64,000 nucleotides of DNA from Galeopsis tetrahit (GCA_963675135.1 OY776119.1:69681727-69745726); one strand, 5' to 3'. Shown: positions 10,804-22,532, numbered from the stretch's first letter. Numbers and translations: made by a program. Notes: generated by a model from the letters alone, not told the origin.

Positions 10804-13347
10804 TTATTGGGGTCCTTGGGGGTTAGTCGAGTTCAATGGAATCCAAATGTACATTGGAGTCCTGAACAAGTTTGACCTTCTGAGCTTTCGACCATATTTG
10901 TTGCAGAATAAGACCTTGTTGTCCTTATCTGGCCTATCAGTTGAGATCGGGTCTACTCTTTGGAGATAGCCTTTTGACTTAATCTCTACTTGAGCAGGCA
11001 CTTGTCTATGATAGTCAGAGTAAGGTTTGTATGCATTTGGTCCATACGGTTTATAGACATGTATAGATCTTTCTTCTCCTTTGATATCATATGACAAAGG
11101 TGGAGGATATAGAACAGCTTGTGTACGATATTTTGGACCTTCCTGTCTAGGTCTAGACGAGTAGAGTTGAGACTGCCTTATGAAAGGAGGTCTAGACTCT
11201 TGTCGTCTGGTCTGTACTTGTCTAGTACTAGTCTCCTCGGGATACCAATCCTCGTATCTGACCTGATTTGGTCGTCCACGATTCCTAGTCCTTTGTTGAC
11301 TTGTTTTAAACGAATCAGGCTTGTTGTTAACTTTCTTTTTACCTCCTTTGGTAATTGGAATGTTAACTCGAGCTTGTTTTGGTACAGTACCTTTTGATGG
11401 AGTGTCAATATCGTATATCATTGGTTCTTTTCATTTATCATTAGTCAAAGAGCTTGAGATGAAAATAGTAGGGTTCTTAGGAACTTGAGTAGACGAGCTG
11501 GGTGTCTCAGCACCTATGCCTGTCTTGTCAGTAGGAGCCCTATACCTATCTGACAATTCAAGGTTAACCTTAGATGAGTTAACCAGGTCAGTAAGTTTAA
11601 GGTCTAAAGTGACAACCTCGGTTTCTAAGAACTTATTACGTTCTTCAAGCTTTTTGAACTTACTTTGTAAAACATTGAATTCATGTTTCTCAGTAGCATG
11701 TGTCTTAAGTAGGTCTTGATACAACTTGTCTGTCAATGCACACTTGTCTTTGAGTTGACTCAATTCTTCTTGCAAGCGTTCATTTAGGACTGTTATATTA
11801 GGATCTACTTTAGACTGAGCTTCCTTAAGATCAATGATTTCTTGTCTTAAGATGATGTTTTCGTCACTGACTTCAATAAATGCCTTGTTGGCAAGTAGGA
11901 GGTCGTCTTCAACTGCACTAGTAGAGTGCTGAAGACTACTCCCTACTTTGCTACTGGCAGTGTCACTTTCATCAGAATCTGATTCATCACAAGATTGAAA
12001 AGAAGTGGCAGATGATACCTCTTGGTCGATTTTAGCCATGAAGCATAGACCATCATCTACTATGAAGGCTTCATCGTGATCTGGTTCAGACGGGTAGCTA
12101 GATGAGGATGATGGCAACTCGTCTGAGTCAGAGTCAGAGTCATCATTGGCCATCATTGCCTTCTTACCACGGTTGTATCTTCTTTCCCTTCGTGCTTTGC
12201 ATTCTTCTCGATCATCGGTACTCAGGTCTGGACATTCATATATGTAGTGACCTGGCTTCTCACAGTTATAGCACAAGATGTCATTAGTAGTCTTTTTAAT
12301 AGGAGAGTTGTTCCTTCGTTTATCACGTCTATCAGAACGAGAAATCTTCCTTCCATCAGACTCTCTATCTTGTCTGTTACCTTTCGAGACTTCGTCTCTC
12401 CTTTCGGACGAGTTTCGGTCTCGTCTGGTCTCAGACGAGTTCTTAGAAGCAGACCCTCTATGCTCTCTATAGAACTTTTTATATCTTCCGAAACGTTTAT
12501 TCAGCCTATCAAAATTTCTAACCATGAGGCTTACCTGATCCTTCAGACTAAGATCAGTATCTATCTCGTCTTTAACAGAAGCAGACCTAGTCTTAGTCTT
12601 AGACCTGTCTATCTTAGACGAACTAGCCTTAAAAGCAACGTTCTTAGATACAGCATGTTCTCTGTCACTGCCTACTATGGGTTCGTCTTCGTCTAGATCA
12701 AACTCATGGGCCTTTAGAGTTTGAAACATAGTTTCTGCTGTCCATACGTCTATATCTTGGGTATTCTTAACAAGCATGTTTACCATTTTCCATCGACTAT
12801 CAAGGCTTTTGAGAATCCTAAGATTGATTTCACGTGGAGTATAAGATTTACCAAGGACTTCCAAGTCATTCATGATTTTAGTAAAACGAGTATCCAACTG
12901 GTCTATTGTTTCACCAGCTTTCATATGAAATGATTCGAATCTTTGGACTGCAGTGGAAAGCTTGCTTTCTTTGATTAGGGATGTCCCTTCACAAATGATA
13001 GCTAAGCGATCCCACATTTCTTTGGCAGTTTTACATTTTAACACTTTTCCCAGATACTCATTAGGAAGAGTGTGTAAGATGTAATTCTTGGCCAAGCTAT
13101 CCAAATTATTCTATCTCATTTCTTCTGAGGTTAGTTCTGACCTTGGTTTCTTGACGAGTGTACCCACGGGTTGATTTGTGTCCAGGGCAGCAGTATTGGG
13201 GATCATGGTCACAATTGGACCTTCAGTAACGACGGAGATCATTAAGTCGTGAGTGGAACTGAAGATGGCTTCCATCCTTAGCTTCCAATAGTCATAGTCT
13301 TGAACCTGGAACTTAGGTAACTTGTTAGCGCTGATCTCAAGAGACAT
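10804..13347 (-). pseudogene. Copia gag, interrupted by two stop codons
   Basis: Begins with MSLEISANKLPKFQ at 13347, typical of a plant Copia Gag N-terminus. An in-frame TAG follows residue 78 (13111-13113). The frame then runs 13104-11431, is closed by an in-frame TGA, and continues as 11421-10804 with a basic, Arg/Pro/Tyr-rich linker. A CCHC zinc knuckle (CYNCEKPGHYIYEC) lies near 12235-12275 and binds RNA in this family. A Ser/Asp-rich stretch and a predicted coiled coil (about 11520-11900) follow. Pol is in a different frame downstream. Neither stop has the CARYYA-type readthrough context, so I read them as mutations or assembly errors, not recoding sites. Confidence 0.8.
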
Positions 13348-13530
13348 GATTTCAAGAAATAAGTGCTAAGTAGAGTTATGATCAAGAATAACAGATATGT
13401 CAAGAACAAGGAACAAGAAACAAATATATCAAGAATATTGATCAAGAATGCGAAAGCAAATATGATCTTGGACCAAGACTTTCACCCAAGTCTTGTGTTG
13501 GTTATCAAGAAACAGCAGTTCGTAAACTAC

Positions 13531-13543
13531 TGCTCTGATACCA
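13531..13543 (-). other. Primer-binding site of the Sirevirus-like element
   Basis: The minus strand reads TGGTATCAGAGCA two bases after the 5' LTR end, complementary to the 3' end of initiator tRNA-Met. It fixes the orientation of the element. Confidence 0.9.
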
Positions 13544-13545
13544 CT

Positions 13546-14864
13546 TGTTGGTCCCAAGTTGAGTTAATAACGAGTAAGCTAGTGAAAATGTCTAGAGGGG
13601 GGTGAATAGACTTTTCAAAAATCTTTCGAAATATCAAAGTACAATATGCGGAATACGAAATTAACAATGAGCCAAATTCAAGATTATACTCAACTTATTT
13701 TCGAGAACTCTGTTCTATACTCAACTAGTCAAGTTCAGTTAAGTAGTTAAAACAATTAAGCAATTTAAACAATTAAAACAGTAAAGTAAATCAAACACGA
13801 GATTTATAGTGGTTTGACAACTTGTCTACATCCACTCTCACAAACCCAGTTGTGAAATTCTTATTAACTCGTCCAATGGAGTAATATGTTCTTGTGGCTT
13901 TAAGTCCTAAGAAATAAGACTTAGATCTTCTCGATAACACTACCAAGTGCCTCTTCGATCTTACTAGCGATTTACAAGTATCTAGCAACTTGAAACAACA
14001 AAAGAAAATAAAACTTCTCTTCGTTCAGTAGTAGCCTTCTTTGATCTTCACTTGACTTGTGTAGCTTCACTTTCTGAACTTCAATCTCTGAGAGAAATTT
14101 CTTCACTTGAATCTTCAATAATGCTTGCAGTATCAATATTTCAGTAGTCGTATCAGTATCTCAGTAATCAGTAGTCTTCAAATGATAAACTCCTTCAAGT
14201 ATTTATAGACTTCGAACTTCAAGAACTCAGGTAGTTGTAACCAACCTTTCTTGATAACTGATTTCAACTGAATCTTCTTATCCATACACGCGTTTCTTGT
14301 TACGAATTAGTTATTCTATAACTAACTTCTCCATCCTTATCTTTCACGCGTATTTGTAACTAACTTCATGTTAACTTGTCTTGTGTAGTCTAGTAGATGT
14401 ACTTGTCTTGTAGTCCACTTGTCTTGAGTAGTAGACTGGTCTTCTCTTCTTGTGCAGTAGACTTCTAATAGAACTAATCTAGTCCTATCATCTAATCTAA
14501 CAAGACTATTACATTACTTTAAGCTTTTATAATACAAGCTTAGTCAACTTATAAATCTATATAACAAATCTATCTATTACATAAAAATATCATGAGCTCT
14601 ATACAGTAATTATAGCTCAAAAACAAACTAATCAATATAAACATATATGAACAGATATGAAGTACTTATACATCGTACTTATTTTTTTAAATATAAACAA
14701 TACTTTTCTTTTCATGTGAACGCTACTGATCTGTTCAAGATGACTTCAACTCAACTAGACTAGATTAGTCAACACTTAGAAAATATTCAAACTATTTTTG
14801 GCTTATCAAAACTTCATCTCATCTTTTCATCATTTAGAACTTGTCTATGATTCATATCCCAACA
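13546..14864 (-). repeat. 5' LTR of the Sirevirus-like element (complete, 1,319 bp)
   Basis: On the minus strand it starts TGTTGGGATATG and ends GGGACCAACA, giving the usual TG...CA ends. It matches the left LTR from 13572 on. The 65-residue open frame seen in both LTR copies is not considered a gene. The flanking bases are CAAAG; the partner target duplication should lie left of the window. Confidence 0.9.
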
Positions 14865-15938
14865 CAAAGGGATACATACACTCCTCCAAAATTTAAACTA
14901 ACCCTAACCTAATTCTAACACTAACCCTAATTTAAGAAGCAGTCACACTAACCCTAATCTAATTCTAATTTCTAACACCACTCCGGCCGCCGCCGTCGCC
15001 ACACCTCCGGCAGTCACCATCACCACCTCAAATAAAATGTAGAAATTAAAAAACAAACTTAGAAATTAAAAAAAAAAAAATTTGTATTTTTAACAAACCA
15101 GAGTCGACTAAAAACACTCCAATCGACATTGGTTTGTTGACCAAAGATACTACGATCGACTCTGGTTTGTCGACCAAAAATACTCCGTCGACTATGGTGT
15201 TTCAAAAGAAAGTTTTAAAAAAATTAAAAAAATTGAAATTTTCGGTCATTATGGGTCGCCCAAAAACACTATTGTCGACGAGAGTGTTTTTGGGCGACCC
15301 ATAATGGTCGAACATAAAAATTTTTTGAAAAAAACCAAACATTTTCTTCGATGTTTCTTCGCCGGCGACTTGGGGGGAACAACGAGTGGCTAGCTTGGGT
15401 AGGATTCATGGCAGCGGAGGCAGCGTCGCTGGGGGAGGGGCGGCACCGCCGTCGCTGCTTGTTGCTTTATAAAAAAAGGGAAAGAAGATGGAGGACGACG
15501 GCGGGACGATTGTTTGCGTGGGGTAGGGCGGCGGCGAGTTGGGGCAGAGGGAGGAGAGGGAGCGTGCAGAAAATGAAAAAAAGAAAAAAAATGAAGAAAA
15601 TAGTGGCTGGAGCGATGGGCGTTTGCGTGCGGTGGCGGGCGGCTTGGATGATGGTTGGAGAAGAACAAAATAGTTTTAGGGTTTTTAAATGAGGAAGAAG
15701 AAAAAGATAGGGAAGAAGAATGAAAAATAGGATTTTTAGAGGGTGTGTATTTATCATACATAATTTTAAGAGAAAGAGGTATAATAGGTAATTTGCGGGA
15801 GTGCATCTATCTTACGTGTATTTTAAGGAGGTACATGTATCGGTGGAGTGCATTCAAAATTCTTGGAGGGTTATATACACCACAACATAAAGAATGAAGT
15901 AGACCCACCATTCCATTCAGCCCCGAAGAGCGGGGCAA
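14865..15938. other. Unclassified repeat-like DNA, no supported gene
   Basis: Contains diverged repeats around GTCGAC (15095-15190), a 23-bp perfect hairpin (15248-15305) and a G/C-skewed patch at 15350-15700. Overlapping frames on both strands of the patch (15351-15692 plus, 15390-15806 minus) are low-complexity and not credible proteins. It resembles the end of an old DNA transposon, but no terminal repeat pair is found. Confidence 0.4.
15248..15305. repeat. Perfect 23-bp inverted repeat (hairpin)
   Basis: Arms 15248-15270 and 15283-15305 are exact reverse complements with a 12-base loop centred on GTCGAC. It could be a transposon subterminal structure. No terminator or RNA function can be assigned. 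Confidence 0.8.
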
Positions 15939-16976
15939 TCAACTGAAATATTTGGGCCACGGTTAAATACCCCACATATTATGTCTTCACCCTCCAGATG
16001 TCTTCACCCCAAATATGAGTTCAATCCACCCCACCCCATCTCATCTAAAATACCATAGATAAGATTTTCACTCAACAATTTTATACACAATAAAAATAAA
16101 AACTTTTGACTTCATCTCCACTTTCAAAAGAAAACCCCTTTCGCTCCAAAATGCACCACTCCCCCGCTAGTCCAGTCGGCCGTCGCCTGCAGCCCTGCCG
16201 ACGTGATGTATGTTATATATATGTATATTAGTTTAGGTATTATTGATGTGTATTATTGTTCATGAAGTTAGGGTTTAGAATTTTTTTCTTCAAATTTTTA
16301 CATTTCAAATTTTGATTTTTAAATGTAGGTTAGTTTTTTATTTATTTAATAAGTGTTCTTGAAAATGATTTTGGCTTTCAATCGTAGAATAAAATTGTCT
16401 TTTGCACAAAACGGAAGATGAGGGAGACGAAATGACGAAACAAGGGTTTTGGCCGATTCAGCACTGGTTGGCCGAATTTTGAATCAAAACGTGTGAAAAA
16501 ATTGGCCGGATTATGATTCAAAACTCAGAAAAAATGACAATTTTTTTATTATAAACGTGGAAAAATTGACAGAGTTTTGAATCAAAACGTGAAAAAGTTG
16601 GTCGAGATGGGGGTTGAACTCAGCACACCCAGGTAGTATAGTTTTTTTGACTATTAATTTAAGGCTCCGTTTGGATGGAGAGATTTGGTCTATGGATTTT
16701 AAATCCACAATCCAAATTCACCCCACTTGTTTAGATTAAAAATTAAATGAATGGATTTCAAATTTTTAGCATATTTTTTTAATTAAAATTGAGAGGATTT
16801 TAAATTCTCACTAAAACCCTATCATTTGAAATCCATCAATTTTGAAATCCTCTCATTTGAAATACCTCCTCAAATCAAATCCACTCATCCAAACACAACC
16901 TAAAATATAAATTGAGGTAGAGGGTGAAGACCTAATATGTGGGCGCAGGAGCCTTTAACCGTGGCCAAATATTTGA
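15939..16976. mobile_element. Terminal-inverted-repeat element, superfamily unassigned
   Basis: The left end (AAATATTTGGGCCACGG, then CACATATTATGTCTTCACC) and the right end near 16922-16976 are inverted copies of each other over about 50 bases with small gaps. No transposase is present and no clear target duplication was found. A Tourist-like MITE (16663-16901) is nested inside. Confidence 0.6.
16663..16901. mobile_element. Tourist-like (PIF/Harbinger) MITE
   Basis: Terminal repeats GGCTCCGTTTGG / CCAAACACAACC are flanked by a TAA duplication (16660-16662 and 16902-16904). The interior is built on the ATTTCAAATCC theme. Relatives occur at 30656-30898 and 60842-61065. Confidence 0.8.
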
Positions 16977-17449
16977 GTCCGGGCCCATTTACTCAATTTC
17001 AAGGGAGCCAATTCACCGGTGGAGACACACACCAACCAATTTAGCGCAGAAACAAAGGCGCAGTAGTTTAGCTTTTATTTTTATTTAATGTTTTAGTAGA
17101 TTTCATTGTGTATTTCATTTAAATGTAAGAATTCAAGCAACACAAGACATTTGAAGTGATACTTTTTTTTAAATTTAATGCTTTGCTATTTTTATTTTAT
17201 GAGTTTATTTTCAATTGTTAATTTAGTTATTAGTTAGGTTTATTGTGTTTAGGTGTTTGAATTTATGATGAAATATGATTTTTAGCTTAATTTTAATTGT
17301 TTAATTCAATTAGAAGGTGGGTAAGTTAGGTTATTGGGTATTGAATGATAATTTACTCGATTCCAATTATTAAGTTGTATATTTAAGCATGATTATGTTG
17401 AAGTATGAGACAAAGTGTATTGATTTCAAGAATGACAAAGACTCCACCA
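16977..17449. other. AT-rich intergenic DNA
   Basis: No reading frame, RNA gene or terminal repeat recognised. Confidence 0.5.
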
Positions 17450-17457
17450 GATACTAG

Positions 17458-17873
17458 TAGACATGGGCAACGGTTCCAAACCGCCGGTTTCGGTTAGAAA
17501 TCGGCGGTTACGGTTTGGTTTTTCGGTAACCGTAACTGAACCGCGAACAGCCGATTACGGTTACGGTTTTCAAACCGGCGGTTCGGTTTGAAAATCGCCG
17601 GTTTGGCGGTTTGTTCTTTTCTTTTTTTTTTTAAATATTATCTCCGTTTTCTTAAAATTATATAACTTAAATTTATACATTAAAAATAGAAGAATTGTGT
17701 GTATTAAATTTTTTTTTTTTTTTAATAAAAAACCGGCAAACCGGCGGTTTGCGGTTTGTCAAAATGACGAACCGTAACCGAACCGCCATTTTTCGGTTAC
17801 GGTTCGATTTTCAAACCATAACCGGCGGTTTGGCCGGTTGGCCGGTTTGGCGGTTCGGTTTTGCGCGTGTCTA
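17458..17873. mobile_element. hAT-type MITE, AACCGGCGGTT-rich family
   Basis: Ends TAGACATGGGCAA and TTGCGCGTGTCTA are flanked by an exact 8-bp duplication GATACTAG (17450-17457 and 17874-17881). The body is rich in inverted ACCGNAACCG / CGGTTNCGGT words. The same family is at 51466-52679. Confidence 0.9.
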
Positions 17874-17929
17874 GATACTAGACTCTTTTTCAACTTTCAA
17901 ATTTTAAAGAAGACAAATTTTCACTTTGA

Positions 17930-19425
17930 TCTTTTAAAAAGAGTCATAGACCGTCGTTTAAAAACATCGGACATCTCTTGAAGAGACCGATGTTTAGTCA
18001 CGGTCAGTTGTATATTGCGGTTTATAGAGTAATCAAGGGAGAATGTTTGAAAATTTAGATATGTGGCGAGCGATAAATAACTTTAATTAGTACTAGTATT
18101 TGATTTATGAAGATAACACTGTCCCGGTCTATATTATTTACTACTATTATACATATATATTAATTATATGATGTAATATACATTAAAAGAAAATTATCAT
18201 AATGTGAACACTTCATAAATTAATTAATTTGAGAAATATGAGAAAAGATTAATATAAACGAAGAGGGAATGAGAAACCTTACGTTGAATTCAAAACGAGA
18301 TCTTCAAACTGATATTGGAGAGGAAAATCAAGGAATGACCTATTTAGAAGCTGGTTTGTGGGTTAAAATTAAGAGAATGACATGTGATATATATGGGCTA
18401 TTTATTCGCAATAATGGGGCGTGGGCTGGTCTTTCTTCTTGGTGTTCAGAGACCGCTAAAATCGGTCTATGAAAACAAACAGCTTGATTTGATACCAATT
18501 TGAGACCGCAAAAATCGGTCTCTAAACACAACCACCTGATTTGGGACCGAAAAATCGGTCTCTACTGCTTAAAATTATCTATATATAAAATATTAGGGAT
18601 AATATTTTAAATATTTGTATCTTTAAATATTATTCATATCTCTTTTTTAATCGCTAATCTGATATGTCTCTCCCAACGATGGACAAATATTCATCTTCTC
18701 CTAAATTCGATTCCTCCATCTCGAACAAAGTCATAAAGCCAGATTCGTTGGAAGTGGAGACGGTAGTGCCCGATTCAATTGATTTAGAGATCATAGTGCC
18801 TGATTCAATTGATTTAGAGATCGTAGTGCCTGCTTTAGTTGATTTAGAGGATGTAGTGAAAGATTCCACGAATTTAGATAGCGTAGTAAAAGATTCTTTT
18901 TCGAATGTGGATACTTTGTCCGAGCTTAAAAGATTCTCGCCCGATCTCGACGGTAAGTGATCGATTCACATACGTATAAAACAACCTATCGAAATTTTTT
19001 ATACCAATTAAAGACTGAATTTTTGGTCTCCAATTAAAATTCAAAATCAGAATTTTAATTTTGGTTTAGTGACTGATATTCGGTGGCTAAGTGGTCTGAA
19101 AATCATAATATTAAAGATCGAACTAAAAACAGTCTCTAAACGAGCGGTAAAAATTGGTAGTCAATTAAAATTTTGGGATTCAGAATTTTTTATACCAATT
19201 AAAGACTGAATTGTCGGTCTCTAAACAAAATTCAAAATAATTTTTTTAATTTTGGTTTAGAGAATTCGGTCTCTAAACGGTCTGAAAATATAATATTAAA
19301 GACCGAACTGAAAACAGTCTCAAAACTCGAATTTTTTTAGGATCAGTCTCAAATTAGTCTCAAATAGAGACTGATTTATGTCAGTCTCAAAATATTGGTC
19401 TCTAATCGAAGCATTTTTTGTAGTG
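17930..19425. mobile_element. CACTA-like element (right end defined, left end uncertain)
   Basis: Ends at 19421-19425 with ...ATTTTTTGTAGTG, the reverse of CACTACAAAAAAT. Many inverted words of the form GAGACCG-n-ATCGGTCTC lie at 17945-18560 and 19000-19410, as CACTA subterminal repeats do. I could not find a clean left terminus, so the start is approximate. Between the two repeat fields lies the open frame 18664-18960. Confidence 0.55.
18664..18960 (+). other. Unrecognised small ORF with in-frame tandem repeats
   Basis: 98 residues starting MSLPTMDKYSSSPKFDSS. It contains about five degenerate 10-residue repeats of the pattern VVPDSIDLEI, coded by 30-bp units at about 18755-18885. The frame ends next to GGTAAGTG, which would serve as a splice donor, so it could be a first exon. 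It sits inside a CACTA-like element and could be a captured gene fragment or part of the element. No family recognised; the opposite strand is also open for part of it. Confidence 0.3.
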
Positions 19426-19532
19426 AACTGAAAAGTGTATGTTCTATTAATGAAAAGTGTAAGTTATATATTAATGAAAAGTGTATGATATTATAACTGA
19501 AAAGTGTATGTTAATATAACTGAAAATATTAT
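19426..19532. repeat. Short direct repeats of AACTGAAAAGTGTATG type
   Basis: Four or five degenerate copies of the word sit just left of the second Copia element. Related CACTTTTCAGT words are in the hairpin at 42892-43113 and near 63430-63690. Confidence 0.5.
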
Positions 19533-19537
19533 TGAAT

Positions 19538-19737
19538 GTTAAAGTATAAATACGCATGCATACACACATACATGCAAACCCTCATGACAAGAACAATTTA
19601 GAAAAGAAGTAGTTGCAAGTTGTTGTATTTAACAAATATTGTTAGGTAGTTAGATAGAAGTCTCTAGAGCCTTGAGATTTCTATATATTGTACATAACCT
19701 CTCATTCAATACAAGCTGAAAATATAATTTTTCAACA
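19538..19737 (+). repeat. 5' LTR of the Ale-type Copia element
   Basis: Starts TGTTAAAGTATAAATACG and ends TTTTTCAACA. It contains a TATA-like ATATATTGTACAT. Matches 25747-25947. Confidence 0.92.
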
Positions 19738-19752
19738 TGGTATCATGAGAGC
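19738..19752 (+). other. Primer-binding site of the Ale-type Copia element
   Basis: TGGTATCATGAGAGC directly follows the LTR. It is a close variant of the initiator tRNA-Met complement used by most plant Copia elements. Confidence 0.8.
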
Positions 19753-19963
19753 AAGGATTCTCATGACTAGTGTGTGATTTTGCTATTACTTCTTCTCTTC
19801 TATTTCTCTGCATATCTTCAAACTCGTTCTCTTCCTATCTTCATCTGGTTTCATTTGGTAACCGATGTGTTCTTCACATAACCACATTTTTTTCAAAAAT
19901 CTTCAGCTTCTCGATCCAAATACTCGCTTCCGGTATACTCTGTTCTTCTTCATCTTACGAATC

Positions 19964-20958
19964 ATGGACAATTCATCCTCTTCTTCTCCTACTCTCCCTC
20001 GGTTCATCACTCTCTCGATTCGTCTGGATAATGACAACTATCCATTTTGGTGTAATCAAGTTCTGGCTTCGGTTCGAGCTCATTGTTTTGAATATGTGCT
20101 GCTATGCACAAGTATGCCTACGAATCCTACATCTTCTACTTCAGATTCGATTTCCTGGCAAAGAAAGGATCAGTTTCTTCTGAGCTGGCTTTTGAGTTCG
20201 GTTTTTGAAACGATGCTAGGTCATGTGAGCATTTGTTTCAGGTTTGGTTGGTATTTGAATTGTTGTTTCAGTCGCAATCAAGTGCGAAGGCTATGATCCT
20301 TCGTGTTCAACTACAAACACTGAAGAAAGGAGATCTCAGTGTCGATGCTTTTATTCTGAAAATGCGATCTATTGTTGATGGCCTTCATCATGCTGGTCAA
20401 CCTATAAGAGATGATGAACTAGTTCTATACATACTTGGAGGCTTGGGCGCTGAGTATGATGTTGTAGTGGTGTCTTTGACTACTAGAACCTCTGTTCCAT
20501 CCTGACCTGAGGTTCAATCAATCCTTCAAGCCTATGAGATGCGTCCACAGAGTCATGGCTCTCATTCAATACACATTGCTGGAGGTAATATATCCTCTCC
20601 ATCTCCTTGTGCTAATGCAGTTACTCGTGATAACAAAAACACATGTGCTGCTAAACCTACTAGCAAGGGTAGGGTGTTTCAGAAACCGAAAATTGTATGT
20701 CAACTTTGTGGCCGCACCTATCATGTAGCTGCCAAATGCTACAGACGTTTTGACCATTCATTTCATGGTCTTGAGTCCAATCACTCTCGTCCTCCTTCAT
20801 CCACTACTTCACTATCCAGACCACCTCTATCCACTCCATATCAAGCTCACCTTGCTCAGCAACAACCTACTCGCTCTCACTTCTCAACATCATATCAGCC
20901 TACTTCATTCTCTGGACATATGGACTCAGGAGCCTCTACTTCAGGTACTGCTAATCCA
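19964..20958 (+). pseudogene. Copia gag, broken
   Basis: Starts MDNSSSSSPTLPRF at 19964, followed by the conserved N-terminal Gag segment (LDNDNYPFW). A frame change occurs near 20220-20240. A TGA at 20503-20505 interrupts the PS/PEVQSILQAYE stretch. A CCHC knuckle (CQLCGRTYHVAAKC) lies near 20698-20740, followed by a Ser/His/Pro-rich tail. A stop and frame change at the gag-protease junction (about 20960) complete the damage. Confidence 0.75.
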
Positions 20959-21303
20959 AATTGATATTTGACAGTGGAGCTACGCATCATGTGACCTCAC
21001 AACTTGAAAACCTTCACATCAACACTCCATATCAAGGTATGGACTCTCTTGTTGTTGGAAATGGTGATTCTATTTCTATAGCACATATAAGCTCTTTCTA
21101 TGTACCTACAAATCATGTTTCTAGGCCTGCTCTTATGGATAATGTGTTACATGTGCCTGCTATTACTAAAAACCTTATGAACATATCACAGTTTTTGAAA
21201 GACAATGATGCTGTGATTGAATTCTATGTTGATTGCTGTTTTATCAAGGATCTGAAGTCTCACAAGATACTCTTGAGAGGGGTGCTTAAAGATGGCTAAT
21301 ATG

Positions 21304-22532
21304 CAAAGATTTTAAAACCGGACCGGACCGACCGGTCCAACCGTGAACCGGTCACGGATCCGGTCCGAACAAAGGCTAAAACCCGTTTTAGAGGTTCAAC
21401 CGGTCAAAACCGGGTAAATCGAACAAAAAACGGCTTGACTTGTTTTTTTTTTTTTTTTTAAATTTTAACTTTTTATAATATAAAATTAGGTGCACATTTG
21501 GCCCCTTTAATAATGTTTTCAACTCATGTTTCTTCCACCCTTATTCGATGTGGGACATAAACTTTTAATTTTATTTGTTATTATAACAAAACTACTTTTA
21601 TAAGAAAAAATTCTTATACTTCTTCTACCTTATCCGATGTGGGAGATAAAATTTTAAGTTTGTTTGTTACTATAACAAAACTACTTTTATAAGAAAAAAT
21701 TCTCATACTTCTTCTACTCTTTCGATGTGGGACATAACGTAGTTCATATATTTGGTTATTTCCAACACTATTAGTTTTATAAAACTTCTCTCTCATATTT
21801 CTTCTACTCTTTCGATGTGGTATATAATGAAGTTCATATATTTAGTTATTACTAACACTATTAGTTTTATAAAGATTTTCTCTCATATTTCTTCTACTCT
21901 TTCGATGTGGGACATAAACTTTTAAGTTTGTTTGTTACTATAACAAAACTATTTTTATAAGAAAAAATTGTCATAGTTCTTCTACTCTTTGAGATGAAAA
22001 TTTCATATATTTGTTTGCTTCATCTCATTTTTCTTCTACTTTTATTAGATGTTGGACATAAATCTCATATATTTACTTTTTTTTTACTAACATTGTTGTT
22101 TTTATATTGTTTTCCTCTCATATTGTTTTACTCTTTATTTGATGTAGGACAAAATTTCATCTTTGTTTGTCATTCTTTTTTCTAACATGTTATAACTTTT
22201 TTTATTAAGAAAATTAATAATGCATTCCATTATTTCAAAGTATTAAAAACTATTATTTCAACAATATTCTAAACAAAAAATATAATTATAAATGCCTAAA
22301 AAAAGTTGTTCACCCCTTTTACTAGAGATATTAATATTTAATTTAATATTTGTTATTTTAATATATTTTTTTATAAATGATGTAGTATTTTTTAAAATGT
22401 AACAAAGAATATTAAAAAAATACATATAAAATTATTTTACCGGTTGGACCGCCGATCCAATCGGTCCAACCGGTTGGACCGTGAACCGCTGGCCTGTCCG
22501 GTTTGGTCACCGGTTCGGTTATGAAAACACTG
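21304..22532. mobile_element. Non-autonomous hAT element inside Copia pol
   Basis: Left end CAAAGATTTTAAAACCGG and right end (reverse complement CAGTGTTTTCATAACCG) are flanked by CTAATATG (21296-21303) and CTTATATG (22533-22540), an 8-bp duplication with one change. No transposase; the interior is a tandem array (21520-22160). Confidence 0.85.
21520..22160 (-). repeat. Tandem array (about 90 bp units) with snRNA-type promoter motifs
   Basis: Seven or eight degenerate units at 86-92 bp spacing. On the minus strand several contain GTCCCACATCG, an exact match to the plant snRNA upstream sequence element RTCCCACATCG, at about 21545, 21723 and 21902, with diverged copies at 21637, 21812, 22050 and 22142. 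In four successive units TATAAAA-like boxes begin 31-32 bases downstream on the minus strand (for example 21684-21691 below 21723-21733). No snRNA body is recognisable downstream. Confidence 0.65.

Larger units (their letters stand above)
1457..14864 (-). mobile_element. Sirevirus-like Ty1/Copia LTR retrotransposon
   Basis: A near-complete minus-strand element. From right to left it has a 5' LTR (13546-14864), a primer-binding site (13531-13543), gag, pol, a long extra region with coding capacity, a polypurine tract (2749-2762) and a 3' LTR (1457-2748). The outermost 26 bases of the 3' LTR are cut off by the CACTA element. Pol has the Copia order protease, integrase, reverse transcriptase, RNase H. 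The large size, the extra region 3' of pol and RT wording close to the SIRE/Maximus group point to a Sirevirus. The two LTRs differ at about six bases plus one indel over roughly 1.29 kb, so insertion is recent, yet several frames are broken. Confidence 0.9.

Noticed and set aside
13105..13113. Programmed stop-codon readthrough in gag
   Set aside because: The bases after TAG (and after TGA near 11431) lack the CARYYA-type context, and there are further frame breaks.
15351..15806. Overlapping frames on both strands of a GC-skewed patch
   Set aside because: Low-complexity Arg/Gly or Pro/Ser/His composition, open on both strands, no domain.
21520..22160. Real snRNA genes behind the USE-TATA modules
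   Set aside because: No U1, U2, U4, U5 or U6 body is seen downstream; only the promoter-like words are present.
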